Below are positions 34,854 to 41,880 of a stretch of 45,071 bases of DNA, piece by piece. Position 1 is the stretch's first letter, and each line of letters opens with the position of its first letter. Under the pieces are notes generated by a model. The model was not told the origin of the DNA and made no database searches. It was given only the letters and a program-made list of their open reading frames with translations. The position numbers and the translations under genes were made by a program. Origin of the DNA: an uncultured Caldilineales bacterium (GTDB lineage Bacteria > Chloroflexota > Anaerolineae > JAAEKA01); contig CALESQ010000029.1 in assembly GCA_937907455.1 (NCBI GenBank), forward strand, positions 1-45,071. The letters run 5' to 3'.

Positions 34854-35180
34854 ATGAACCATTATTCTTTCCCCAACGTATTGCGTCTGTTGCTGCTGCT
34901 GGCGCTGGCGCTGGCGCTTGGCACTGCTATCAGCACCCATACACCGGCCCAGGCTGACGCGCTCTGGCAAACCTCGCCGCTGGCTGTGCCGCAGGATCAG
35001 GTCTCACCGCTGCCGGCGGGAACCAATCCGGCTCCCACGACGTTGCCACGTACAGCCGATGCAACAGATACAAGCTCGGTGGCAGGCCGCGCGCCGATCC
35101 CTGTGGCTGCCCTTGTCGGCCTGATGGCGGTAATCGCCCTAGCAGCAGTGATGATCAGCCTGCGCAAGCGAAACCCATAA
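34854..35180 (+). CDS. Small secreted protein with sorting-signal-like C-terminus
   Basis: 108 residues. Signal peptide LRLLLLLALALALGTAISTHTPAQA, a Pro/Thr-rich stretch, TTLPRTADATDTS, a membrane helix (PVAALVGLMAVIALAAVMIS) and a basic end LRKRNP. The layout recalls sortase substrates, with LPRTA in the LPxTG position, but 15 residues separate the motif from the helix, more than usual. It may simply be a small single-pass membrane protein. No sortase gene is in the window. There is no Shine-Dalgarno; a heptad array abuts the ATG. Confidence 0.6.
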   Translation: MNHYSFPNVLRLLLLLALALALGTAISTHTPAQADALWQTSPLAVPQDQVSPLPAGTNPAPTTLPRTADATDTSSVAGRAPIPVAALVGLMAVIALAAVMISLRKRNP

Positions 35181-35218
35181 ATACCAAGCAGCCATCTGTA
35201 GATGAAAACGAACGGGAT

Positions 35219-35256
35219 CGGTCAGAGACTGGGAAGCATCTCGCAGGGACCGACCC
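35219..35256 (+). repeat. Dispersed hairpin repeat, copy B
   Basis: CGGTCAGAGACTGGGAAGCATC.. with arms CGGTC/GACCG preserved. The inner GGGA/TCTC pair keeps pairing through G-U. Same family as copy A at 13573-13610. Confidence 0.7.
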
Positions 35257-35281
35257 AGGCGATTTTCAAGATCAGCAAACA

Positions 35282-36022
35282 GTGAACAAGCTCTCATCTT
35301 TTGCCTCTCAACGGATCACCGGCCTGGTGCTGACAGCGCTGGTTGTTTGCGCGCTTGCGTATGGCGGGACGATGCGTATACAGGCCGCACCCGCCAACCA
35401 GCAAGACAATCCCGACTCACCCATTGCCACGCCCACCTGGACGCCCACGCTGTTCCCCAGCGATACGCCGCCAGCCGAGGCCACAGCGACGCCGGTGGTG
35501 TTGTCCACAGATACCCCCATCCCCCTGCCCACCGACACGCCGTTTTTGCCAGCTACCGCCACACCGGTAGCCCCGCCTGCCGCGGGAGAAACGCCCGTGC
35601 TGCCGCCTGTCGGCGGTGAGCTGGCTCCCAGCGCCACAGCGCAGCCCATCCTGCCGCCGCCGCCCTTTGGTCCCACGGCCACCCCAACCATCGTCGGTGC
35701 TGAACCCCTCTCTCCCACGCTGTTGCTGGCCCCCGGTGCTTCGTTGTCGCTGCGCGAACGCATTGACCCCGTGCTGTTCATTGATAATCTGGTGGTAGCC
35801 ACCGGTTATGTCTGGCTCTGTTTCGCTACACTGGCGATTCTGACCGCCGCGGTGGGGGCAATTCTCTGGGTGACACGACGGCGCAACCGGGCTGCGGCCA
35901 TTGCCGCGCTACCAAGCGCCCCCAATGCGCCTCCAGCGGCCCCGGCTGCACCCGCAACGTCGAACGCGCCCCGAGTAGCAGCACGCCGCAAAACCTCTCC
36001 TCCGCGTGATGACTTTGAGTAG
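35282..36022 (+). CDS. Secreted/membrane protein with Thr/Pro-rich stalk
   Basis: 246 residues from a GTG at 35282 (MNKLSSFASQRITG); no good ribosome site is seen, so the start is uncertain. Signal peptide or anchor (LVLTALVVCALAYGGTM), then about 120 residues rich in Thr, Pro and Ala (TPTWTPTLFPSDTPP and similar), a membrane helix (VVATGYVWLCFATLAILTAAVGAILWV) followed by RRRNR, and a cytoplasmic Ala/Pro tail. The Thr/Pro stalk could be glycosylated, and a GT-C glycosyltransferase gene overlaps its 3' end by 14 bases. Function unknown. Confidence 0.65.
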   Translation: MNKLSSFASQRITGLVLTALVVCALAYGGTMRIQAAPANQQDNPDSPIATPTWTPTLFPSDTPPAEATATPVVLSTDTPIPLPTDTPFLPATATPVAPPAAGETPVLPPVGGELAPSATAQPILPPPPFGPTATPTIVGAEPLSPTLLLAPGASLSLRERIDPVLFIDNLVVATGYVWLCFATLAILTAAVGAILWVTRRRNRAAAIAALPSAPNAPPAAPAAPATSNAPRVAARRKTSPPRDDFE

Positions 36023-37538
36023 CAACTCGTCAGGGTCTGAAGGCACGAGCAAGGTGCGCCTGCCTGATCGCGCGGCTCTGGCTGTGATCAGCCTGCTGGC
36101 TTTTGGCTGGCGTGTGGGCGGACTAACTCATCAAAGCCTGTGGCGCGATGAAGTAGATTCACTGCATTTTGCGGCCCGTACTCCGCCGGAACTGTTGGCT
36201 ACCTTTGTCCGGCCCGGTGAAAACGGGCCGCTTTTCTTTGCCCTGCTGCACCCCTGGCTGAAGCTGCTAGGTAGCAGCGAATTTTCCCTGCGTTTACAAG
36301 CCAGCTTCGGCGGTATGCTGGCTGTGATGCTCACCTGGGCGCTGGCCGTGCGTTTGATGCGCGTCACTCAGCCGCTAAAGCATGATGCGGAGCGACCGGC
36401 GGTGTCATCGGCGCTTCCCCTGCTGGCCGCTGCACTGGCGGCAGTCAACCCTTACCTGGTATGGTACAGCCAGGAAGGCAAGATGTACGGCTGGCTCCCC
36501 GCGCTGGTGCTGGCAACCCTGTACGCCTTTCTTGCTGCATTGGAACAAGGCGGCACGATGCGCTGGCTGCTATGGCTGCTGCTGCTGGGCATCAGCGTGC
36601 TGCATCATATCTGGGCGATTCTACTGGTGCCGCTGTGTATGCTGTGGCTGACCCTGTTGGGACCGCGCTATCACCGCCGCTGGCTGCCTTTTCTGCTCAC
36701 CCTGCTGCTGCCTGTGCTGCCCTACATGCGCCTGGTGGGCTGGTGGCAATGGCGCTTGTGGCAAACACCCAACTTTCAAACCGGCCACCCTTTTGTAGAA
36801 CCGATGCAGATGCTCAGCGGGTTAGCCACGGCTTACACGATGGGCCTGGGTGTTGCCCCCACACGCTGGCCGCTGATCGGGCTGATTTTGCTGCTGCTGG
36901 CCGGCACCCTGCTGCCTGCGCTCCGCCGCAATGAACGCATCGCCCCGCCGCTGCTGTGGAGCTGGATAGTGCTGCCTCCGCTGGCTCTCTACGCCATCTC
37001 GTTAAGCAAGCCACTTTATGCTGATCGCTACGTGATCTGGATTGTGCCGGGGCTGACACTGCTCGCCGCGCAAGGTATTCTGGCATTGAGCCGTACAAGC
37101 CGCGCGCTGGGAGCGCTGGCTTTGGCTGCGGCGCTGTTGACGGGCACGGCGGCTGGCTGGCGGCAGATGCACACGCCGCTGAAAAGCGATTTTCGCGCGG
37201 CCGCGGCCTATATCGAGGCACAGCGTGCGCCGGGCGACCGCCTGCTGTTTCAAATCCCCTATAACCGTATCGTCTATGAATACTATGCTGGACCTCAGAC
37301 CATGCTTGACGGCCCTTACACCAACAATGATAACCCCGTTACGCAGATAGAGGCCGAGTTAGCCGCAGCGGTGGGGGATGCACCTGCGGTGTGGCTGATC
37401 GCGTCCGAAGAGGCGCTGTGGGACAGCCGCGGTCTAACGCGCGCCTGGCTGGAGACACACGGTGAAATAACCGACCAACAAGGCTGGGCGCGTGTAGAGG
37501 CCGTGCGCTATCAACTTGCCGCCACACCCGCGCCGTAA
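36009..37538 (+). CDS. GT-C (GT39/ArnT-like) integral membrane glycosyltransferase
   Basis: 509 residues from the ATG at 36009 (a GTG three bases earlier is possible), overlapping the previous gene. After a short N-terminus comes a helix (AALAVISLLAFGWRVGG) and the loop LTHQSLWRDEVDSLHFAARTPPE, with the WRDE acidic motif typical of the first extracellular loop of GT-C enzymes. About ten further hydrophobic helices follow (LPLLAAALAAVNPYLVWYSQEGKMYG, LLWLLLLGISVLHHIWAILLV and others). These enzymes use polyprenyl-phosphate sugars on the outer face. The overlap suggests that the preceding Thr-rich protein may be a substrate (inference). Confidence 0.82.
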   Translation: MTLSSNSSGSEGTSKVRLPDRAALAVISLLAFGWRVGGLTHQSLWRDEVDSLHFAARTPPELLATFVRPGENGPLFFALLHPWLKLLGSSEFSLRLQASFGGMLAVMLTWALAVRLMRVTQPLKHDAERPAVSSALPLLAAALAAVNPYLVWYSQEGKMYGWLPALVLATLYAFLAALEQGGTMRWLLWLLLLGISVLHHIWAILLVPLCMLWLTLLGPRYHRRWLPFLLTLLLPVLPYMRLVGWWQWRLWQTPNFQTGHPFVEPMQMLSGLATAYTMGLGVAPTRWPLIGLILLLLAGTLLPALRRNERIAPPLLWSWIVLPPLALYAISLSKPLYADRYVIWIVPGLTLLAAQGILALSRTSRALGALALAAALLTGTAAGWRQMHTPLKSDFRAAAAYIEAQRAPGDRLLFQIPYNRIVYEYYAGPQTMLDGPYTNNDNPVTQIEAELAAAVGDAPAVWLIASEEALWDSRGLTRAWLETHGEITDQQGWARVEAVRYQLAATPAP

Positions 37539-37551
37539 CGAGGGGTGCGGC

Positions 37552-38082
37552 TCAGACTGCACCCCCGCGATTCAGCGTTACCTGCTGGCGCAGATCGTCA
37601 GCCGCAGCGCGCAGGGTATCGCGCACATCGAAGTAAGCTGCCTCGGTGAATTCCATCTCACCACCGGCCAAAATCTCCTGCAAAGCGGTGACCACCGTCA
37701 ACACCCGCCCTTCTATTGCCTCTACTGATGTGCCATAGACCCGCGGGGGAACCATAAAGACCACGAAAATCAACGAGCTGGAAAGCCCCAAAATCAACAG
37801 TGCAGGAAAACGCGGCAACAACCGCACCCCTACAGTAGCCATAAAGAGCCACCAGGCCAGCGCGGTCGCCAGCACCATGCCGCGGGTGATCGGTCGCGCT
37901 GGTTTAAGATGCGCCAACGGCCGGGCAAGGTGATCATAACTGCGCACGCGTTGCAGGAAGGCATTGAACTCCAGACACGCGGCACGCTGCACGCTATCTG
38001 CATCCAGCGTTGCCAGACGTGAAGCATAGGTGCGGCACTCAAGGGCTAGATCATAGAATGCTTTGCGGGTTAGAGGAGGCAT
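37552..38082 (-). CDS. Two-helix membrane protein of unknown function
   Basis: 176 residues. An N-terminal soluble helical part (FYDLALECRTYASRLATLDAD) is followed by two adjacent helices (TRGMVLATALAWWLFMATVGVRLL and FPALLILGLSSSLIFVVFMVPP) and a C-terminal helical part (VLTVVTALQEILAGGEMEF). No family was recognised. The ATG at 38082 is directly preceded by a heptad array instead of a Shine-Dalgarno. It converges on the GT-C gene. Confidence 0.65.
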   Translation of the reverse strand: MPPLTRKAFYDLALECRTYASRLATLDADSVQRAACLEFNAFLQRVRSYDHLARPLAHLKPARPITRGMVLATALAWWLFMATVGVRLLPRFPALLILGLSSSLIFVVFMVPPRVYGTSVEAIEGRVLTVVTALQEILAGGEMEFTEAAYFDVRDTLRAAADDLRQQVTLNRGGAV

Positions 38083-38083
38083 G

Positions 38084-38125
38084 GTGGAGAGTTGAGAATG
38101 GAGAAGTGGGAATGGAGAGTTGAGA
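38084..38125 (-). repeat. Heptad array TCTCMAY directly before a start codon
   Basis: On the minus strand six units, TCTCAAC, TCTCCAT, TCCCACT, TCTCCAT, TCTCAAC, TCTCCAC, then C and the ATG at 38082. The theme and placement match the array before the gene at 34854. Dispersed repeat copy C follows three bases away. Confidence 0.88.
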
Positions 38126-38128
38126 CAG

Positions 38129-38161
38129 GGCCTTCCGGGATGGTTCCCAATCTCCGACCAA
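38129..38161 (-). repeat. Dispersed hairpin repeat, copy C
   Basis: Minus strand TTGGTCGGAGATTGGGAACC.. CATCCCGGAAGG; the core GGAGATTGGGAACCATCCCG is identical to copy A. Confidence 0.75.
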
Positions 38162-38411
38162 GCCCGTCCGTTTCATCCATGAATGGCTGCTTGCTTTTCT
38201 CTATTCCTATTCTACCGAAGGATGCAGGTCTGTGCAACTATTCTGGTTTTTGCCATGTGACAGATGCCGCTAGCTGCACAATTTGCCTAAATCGCAATCA
38301 AGTGCGACACTGGAAGCGGTTAAGAAACGCCTCGCTCTGGTCGGCACCTTTGGAATGGCTTGTAATCCCCGACCAAACCAACCACGACACCCCACTCTGG
38401 AGTTAACAGCT
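38162..38411. other. Gene-free stretch before a lipoprotein gene
   Basis: About 250 nt with no convincing gene, holding dispersed repeat copy D. No consensus promoter was identified for the lipoprotein gene at 38412; CTGGAG near 38396 may serve as its ribosome site. Confidence 0.5.
38338..38376 (-). repeat. Dispersed hairpin repeat, copy D (diverged)
   Basis: Outer arms TGGTCGG (38338-38344) and CCGACCA (38369-38375) pair perfectly. The inside, GGGATTACAAGCCATTCC on the minus strand, is a diverged form of GAGATTGGGAACCATCCC. Confidence 0.6.
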
Positions 38412-38957
38412 ATGGCAAGATCTTTGTTACGCTTTCTGCTGTTTGTATTGATCCTTCTGCCGGCCGCCGCAGGCTGTGTGCAATCACCGGCGCTTGGCCC
38501 TGCACCCACTGCCACAGCGTTGGCTCCATTGCCCGCTGACACTGCTACATCACCGGCAAACGTGATCGGCCCCAAGCCTACCCCTGAGAACACGCTGGCG
38601 CCCCGACCCACACCCACTGCCACCGCCCAACCAACGAGCGGTGTGCTGCAAGGGCACGTCAGCATCGGGCCACTGCATGGCGGGCCGGTGCGCGCTGAAG
38701 ACCTCAATGCTACCGTGCCGCCGGAACTGTATGCGGAGCGCCCGCTGCTGATCTACGCCGAGAACGGGGAAAGCCTGCTGCATCAGGTAAACGTGAACGC
38801 CGCAGGTGATTATTGGGTGGAGTTGCCACCGGGCCGTTATGTGGTCAGCATCACCCTGCCAGGGCGCGAGCGCAGCGGCAACGTGCCTGCCACGGTGGAG
38901 ATCCGTGCCGGTGAAACCACCCTGCTCGACATTGCCATAGACACCGGCCTGCGCTAA
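38412..38957 (+). CDS. Secreted lipoprotein with small beta domain
   Basis: 181 residues from the ATG at 38412 (MARSLLRFLLFVLILLPAAAGC), a lipoprotein signal with lipobox AAGC. A Pro/Thr-rich linker of about 65 residues follows, then a compact beta domain: GVLQGHVSIGPLHGGPVR, LLIYAENGESLLHQVNVNAAGDYWVELPPGRYVVSI and TVEIRAGETTLLDIAIDTGLR. This is like carboxypeptidase-regulatory or CnaB-type domains (G-x-Y-x-V-x-L-x-P-G-x-Y). Function unknown; exposed on the cell surface by inference. Confidence 0.75.
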   Translation: MARSLLRFLLFVLILLPAAAGCVQSPALGPAPTATALAPLPADTATSPANVIGPKPTPENTLAPRPTPTATAQPTSGVLQGHVSIGPLHGGPVRAEDLNATVPPELYAERPLLIYAENGESLLHQVNVNAAGDYWVELPPGRYVVSITLPGRERSGNVPATVEIRAGETTLLDIAIDTGLR

Positions 38958-38998
38958 TGGCAGCGTTGTCGGTTGACACCGATGGCTGTGCAGTGTTC

Positions 38999-39012
38999 GT
39001 AACCCGTAACCC
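38999..39012 (+). repeat. Two GTAACCC heptads upstream of the kinase gene
   Basis: GTAACCC twice, ending 11 bases before the ATG at 39024. The same unit forms the array at the other end of the gene (39954-39995), in the same orientation. Confidence 0.75.
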
Positions 39013-39023
39013 GGATTCGTATC

Positions 39024-39971
39024 ATGTCTGGCTTCGATCCTTTTAGCGGGCTGTCTGACCACGGCGCGGCTTTCGCGCGCACGATCCAGGGCGTTCACGG
39101 TGCAGTTGGCCGCGCCTGGCTGGATCGGTTGCCAGCGCTGCTGCTCGCCTATGCTGAACGCTGGTCGCTGCACCTGTTGACCCCCTTTCCACTCTCCTAC
39201 CACTACGTCGCGCCAGTGCAGTGTGCGGATGGCACGGACGCGGTGCTGAAAGCCGGGCCGCCCACGCCGGATCGCTGCCGTGAGCTGCTGGCGCTGCAAG
39301 CGTTCGACGGCCGCGGCATGGCGCGGCTGCTGGCGTTCGACCTGACGAACGGTGTGGCGCTGATCGAACGTGTGCAGCCGGGTCACACGCTGGCCGGGCT
39401 GGACGACGAGGCAGCGACGACCATCGCCGCCACGGTGATGCAGCAGCTTTGGCAGACACAGGCCGACGCACTTTTTCCCGAATTTCCGACGATCCAGCAA
39501 TGGGGAGAGGGTTTTGCGCGGCTCCGGGCACGTTTCAACGGCGGCACAGGCCCACTACCTGCGGCGTGGGTGGACCGCGCCGAGCGCATTTTCACGGAAT
39601 TGACCGCTTCAGCCGCCACCCCAAAGCTGCTGCACGGTGATTTGCATCATTTCAACATTCTGGCGGGTCGGCGCTCCCCCTGGCTGGCGATTGACCCGCA
39701 AGGTGTGGTGGGTGAACCGGCGTATGAGGTGGGCGCGCTGCTGCGCAATCCGTTCGAGCCACTGCCGGCCCGCGCCGATCTGGTGCGCTGCCAGGCGCGG
39801 CGAGTTGATCAACTGGCCGCGCTGCTCAATCTGGATCAGCAGCGGCTGGCCGGCTGGGGCATGGCGCAGGCGGTGCTGTCGGCTTGCTGGGATGTAGAGG
39901 ATAACGTGCCAGGGTTTGCAAAGGCGTTGGCGTACGCGGAGGCGCTTGCGTGTGTAACTCGTAACTCATAA
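39024..39971 (+). CDS. Aminoglycoside/hydroxyurea phosphotransferase-like kinase (APH_6_hur family)
   Basis: 315 residues. Kinase-fold landmarks: AVLKAGPP (ATP-binding Lys), LLALQAFDGRGMARLLAF, ALIERVQPGHTL, catalytic KLLHGDLHHFNILAG (HGD-x4-N) and LAIDPQGVVGEPAYEVGALLRNP (DPxG metal site). The HGDLHxxN and IDPxGxxGxPxYE pattern is typical of the StrB/hydroxyurea phosphotransferase group. The natural substrate may be a metabolite rather than an antibiotic. The final residues VTRNS are encoded by GTAACTC heptads, and the same heptads precede the gene, so its borders look repeat-derived. Confidence 0.85.
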   Translation: MSGFDPFSGLSDHGAAFARTIQGVHGAVGRAWLDRLPALLLAYAERWSLHLLTPFPLSYHYVAPVQCADGTDAVLKAGPPTPDRCRELLALQAFDGRGMARLLAFDLTNGVALIERVQPGHTLAGLDDEAATTIAATVMQQLWQTQADALFPEFPTIQQWGEGFARLRARFNGGTGPLPAAWVDRAERIFTELTASAATPKLLHGDLHHFNILAGRRSPWLAIDPQGVVGEPAYEVGALLRNPFEPLPARADLVRCQARRVDQLAALLNLDQQRLAGWGMAQAVLSACWDVEDNVPGFAKALAYAEALACVTRNS

Positions 39972-39995
39972 CTCGTAACCCGTAACCCGTAACTC
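39954..39995 (+). repeat. GTAACYC heptad array containing the kinase stop codon
   Basis: Six units: GTAACTC, GTAACTC, ATAACTC, GTAACCC, GTAACCC, GTAACTC. The TAA stop at 39969-39971 falls in the third unit. Confidence 0.9.
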
Positions 39996-40033
39996 AGATT
40001 TGACGCCCGCGGCTGCGCGTACAGCATCTTCTA

Positions 40034-40114
40034 AGTTACGCATTACTCCCACTTGACATCTCTGCCTACAAAGTACTTTACACTCAAGTTACGAATTACG
40101 TGTTACGAATTAGC
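40034..40114 (-). repeat. Inverted heptads facing the kinase-side array
   Basis: AGTTACG at 40034-40040, and AGTTACG, AATTACG, TGTTACG, AATTAGC at 40087-40114. AGTTACG is the reverse complement of CGTAACT, so these units oppose the 39954-39995 array between two convergent genes. The lipoprotein stop (TAA, 40115-40117) directly follows the last unit. Confidence 0.75.
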
Positions 40115-40582
40115 TTACGGATTGGTCAGGCGCAGCCAGCGCGCGCCGGAATTGGTGTGAACCGCGATTTGTTTACCATCGGGCAAGGCCAACAGAATAC
40201 GATAGCCGGGGGTGATCACGTCCAGACACATTTCACCCGGCTTGTCCACGCCCAGACAGGAATTGCGCCATTCCACCTCTTCCATGCTGACCACTTGCAA
40301 CTGTGCAGCGTTTACGCTCAACTCCTGCGCGGCAAAATCCAGCGCTTTCGCGGCAATGGCAGCGGAGCCTTCCAGTTGTGGCGGCGCAGTGGCCGCCGGG
40401 GGCACCGCGGTGGCAAGCTGCGGGGTAGCCGTTGGTGGCCGCGGCGTGGCCGTGGCGGGTTCATTGGTTGGAACAGCCGTTGGCTCGACCACCGGCGCCA
40501 AGGGCATGGGGGTGGCAGGCGCAACACAGGCCGCGGCCAGCCAGCCCACAAGCAGCAAAATCATCCAGTTTCGACGCATCAT
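40115..40582 (-). CDS. Small lipoprotein with conserved C-terminal domain
   Basis: 155 residues (154 if the second of two adjacent ATGs is used); AAGGAG lies just upstream. Lipoprotein signal MMRRNWMILLLVGWLAAAC, lipobox AAAC. A Thr/Pro/Ala linker (about residues 20-70) leads to a compact domain: AAIAAKALDFAAQELSV, VVSMEEVEWRNSCLGVDKPGEMCLDVITPGYRILLAL and IAVHTNSGARWLRL. The two cysteines (NSCLG and EMCLD) could form a disulfide outside the cell. Similar domains are common in Chloroflexota and cyanobacterial secreted proteins, but no function is established to my knowledge. Confidence 0.72.
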   Translation of the reverse strand: MMRRNWMILLLVGWLAAACVAPATPMPLAPVVEPTAVPTNEPATATPRPPTATPQLATAVPPAATAPPQLEGSAAIAAKALDFAAQELSVNAAQLQVVSMEEVEWRNSCLGVDKPGEMCLDVITPGYRILLALPDGKQIAVHTNSGARWLRLTNP

Positions 40583-40638
40583 ACACTCCTTCCGCGCCCG
40601 CAGACGTTGGTTGTCCTGCTCCGGCGCACTTGCTGCCC

Positions 40639-40644
40639 ATTATA
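40639..40644 (-). promoter_or_regulatory. -10 box of the small lipoprotein gene
   Basis: Minus strand AATGGTATAATGGG: TATAAT at 40639-40644, with the same GGTATAAT form as hsp20. Leader about 50 nt. Confidence 0.6.
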
Positions 40645-40687
40645 CCATTAGTCGAGATTGCGCACCTATGGTAGACTGAGGCGACGC

Positions 40688-40711
40688 AGCCAGCAACTGC
40701 TGGCTTTTTTT
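40688..40711 (+). terminator. Intrinsic terminator inside the RNase HI leader
   Basis: AGCCAGCA (40688-40695) pairs perfectly with TGCTGGCT (40698-40705) around a 2-nt gap, followed by TTTTTT. It ends 15 bases before the GTG start of rnhA on the same strand. No plus-strand gene lies upstream, so it should attenuate rnhA itself. Confidence 0.75.
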
Positions 40712-40726
40712 GATGGAGCAAAATCA

Positions 40727-41245
40727 GTGAGTGAGCGACCAACTGTAACGATGTACACCGACGGCGGCGCGCTGGGCAACCCCGGCCCCGGCGGCTACGG
40801 CGTCGTGCTGCTGTACAAACAGCATCGCAAGGAACTATCGGGCGGCTACCGCCTGACAACTAACAATCGCATGGAGTTGATGGCGGTGATCGCCGGGCTG
40901 GAAAAGCTGAACCAGCCGTGCGATATCACGCTCTACACTGACTCGCGCTACATTGCCGATGCCATCAGCAAGGGCTGGGCCAAACGCTGGAAAGCTAACG
41001 GCTGGCAGCGCAATGCCAAAGAAGCCGCGCTGAACCCCGATCTGTGGGAACGGGCGCTGCGCTTGCTGGAGCAGCATCAGATCAACGTGGTTTGGGTCAA
41101 GGGGCACGCCGGCAACGCCGAAAACGAGCGTTGCGATCAACTGTCGGTCGCGGCCGCGCACAGCCGTGACCTGCCAGCTGACGAGGTGTACGAGCGCAAC
41201 AATCCGCGGCCCGGCCCAACCAAAAACTGGATGAGCGGCAGATGA
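40727..41245 (+). CDS. rnhA: Ribonuclease HI
   Basis: 172 residues from the GTG at 40727, with GGAG nine bases upstream; a TTG-initiated extension from 40658 would run through a terminator hairpin. The catalytic acidic residues are all present: Asp12 (MYTDGGALGNPGPGG), Glu50 (NNRMELMAV), Asp72 (LYTDSRYI) and Asp137 (ERCDQLSV), with His127 in VKGHAGN. The handle region KGWAKRWKANGWQRNAKEAALNPDLW marks an E. coli-type enzyme. It degrades the RNA of RNA-DNA hybrids. The C-terminal tail after LSVAAA is about 25 residues. Confidence 0.95.
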   Translation: MSERPTVTMYTDGGALGNPGPGGYGVVLLYKQHRKELSGGYRLTTNNRMELMAVIAGLEKLNQPCDITLYTDSRYIADAISKGWAKRWKANGWQRNAKEAALNPDLWERALRLLEQHQINVVWVKGHAGNAENERCDQLSVAAAHSRDLPADEVYERNNPRPGPTKNWMSGR

Positions 41246-41266
41246 TACAAACAGGCAAGTAAGCAG

Positions 41267-41656
41267 ATGGAATTCTTTTTAGCTATCGGCGCGGGCAGTG
41301 CGCCCCCGCGCAAGGAACGCTTCGCTGAGTTCGGTATGGCGCTGGAGCGCGCTGTTGAGTTGCTGCAAAGCAATGCAGGCGCGCCCCTCGAAATCACTGA
41401 CACCGGCGAGCATCAGGTGCTGGATGCGGCTGATCTGCAACGGCTGGCTGGGTGGGTGACTACATTCGCACCAGTGGATGACGACCTGGCCCGCACAGTG
41501 CTCGCGCCGCTGCCGACGGCCACCCTGGATGCACTGGCGCGCTGGTTGATCTTCCGTATGCGCGCTGCGGGCATCTCTCCCCGCGCCCGTCTGGCCGTCC
41601 TCGGCGGCGTTTTGGATGCGGCGAAGGAGGGAGGCAAGTACGCCGAAGGCGGGTAA
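41267..41656 (+). CDS. Hypothetical protein, 129 residues
   Basis: Starts MEFFLAIGAGSAPPRKERF, 21 nt after rnhA. No family was recognised. It is mostly helical by composition (FAEFGMALERAVELLQSN, DDLARTVLAPLPTATLDALARWLIFRMRAAG) without signal or membrane segments. The last residues GGKYAEGG come from a repeated GTACGCCGAAGGCGG element, so the original C-terminus may have been altered by repeat insertion. Likely co-transcribed with rnhA. Confidence 0.6.
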   Translation: MEFFLAIGAGSAPPRKERFAEFGMALERAVELLQSNAGAPLEITDTGEHQVLDAADLQRLAGWVTTFAPVDDDLARTVLAPLPTATLDALARWLIFRMRAAGISPRARLAVLGGVLDAAKEGGKYAEGG

Positions 41657-41868
41657 ACAAGTAGACAAGTAGACAAGTACGCCGAAGGCGGGTACGCCGA
41701 AGGCGGGTAGACAAGCGTTCCTTGTGTACTTCTTTCCTTATGTACTTGTCTACTTCTTCCCTTGTCTACTTCTTCCCTTGTCTACTTCTTCCCCTGTGTA
41801 CTTGTCTACTTCTTCCCTTGTCTACTTCTTCCCCTGTGTACTTGTCTACTCGTGTACCCATCTCCTCC
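41638..41868 (+). repeat. GCCGAAGGCGG units plus long octad array before the phzF-like gene
   Basis: GTACGCCGAAGGCGG occurs three times (41638-41652, 41677-41691, 41692-41706), mixed with AAGTAGAC octads. From about 41720 to 41868 comes an almost perfect 8-nt-period array of TTGTCTAC, TTCTTCCC and CTGTGTAC units, about 18 in all. GTAGACAA on the left and TTGTCTAC on the right are complementary, so the region can fold back. It ends 12 bases before the ATG at 41881. Confidence 0.9.
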
Positions 41869-41880
41869 CCGAAACTCACT

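Noticed and set aside
41722..41880. N-terminal extension of the PhzF-family protein
   Set aside because: It is only the translation of the octad array; the conserved PhzF start begins at the ATG at 41881.
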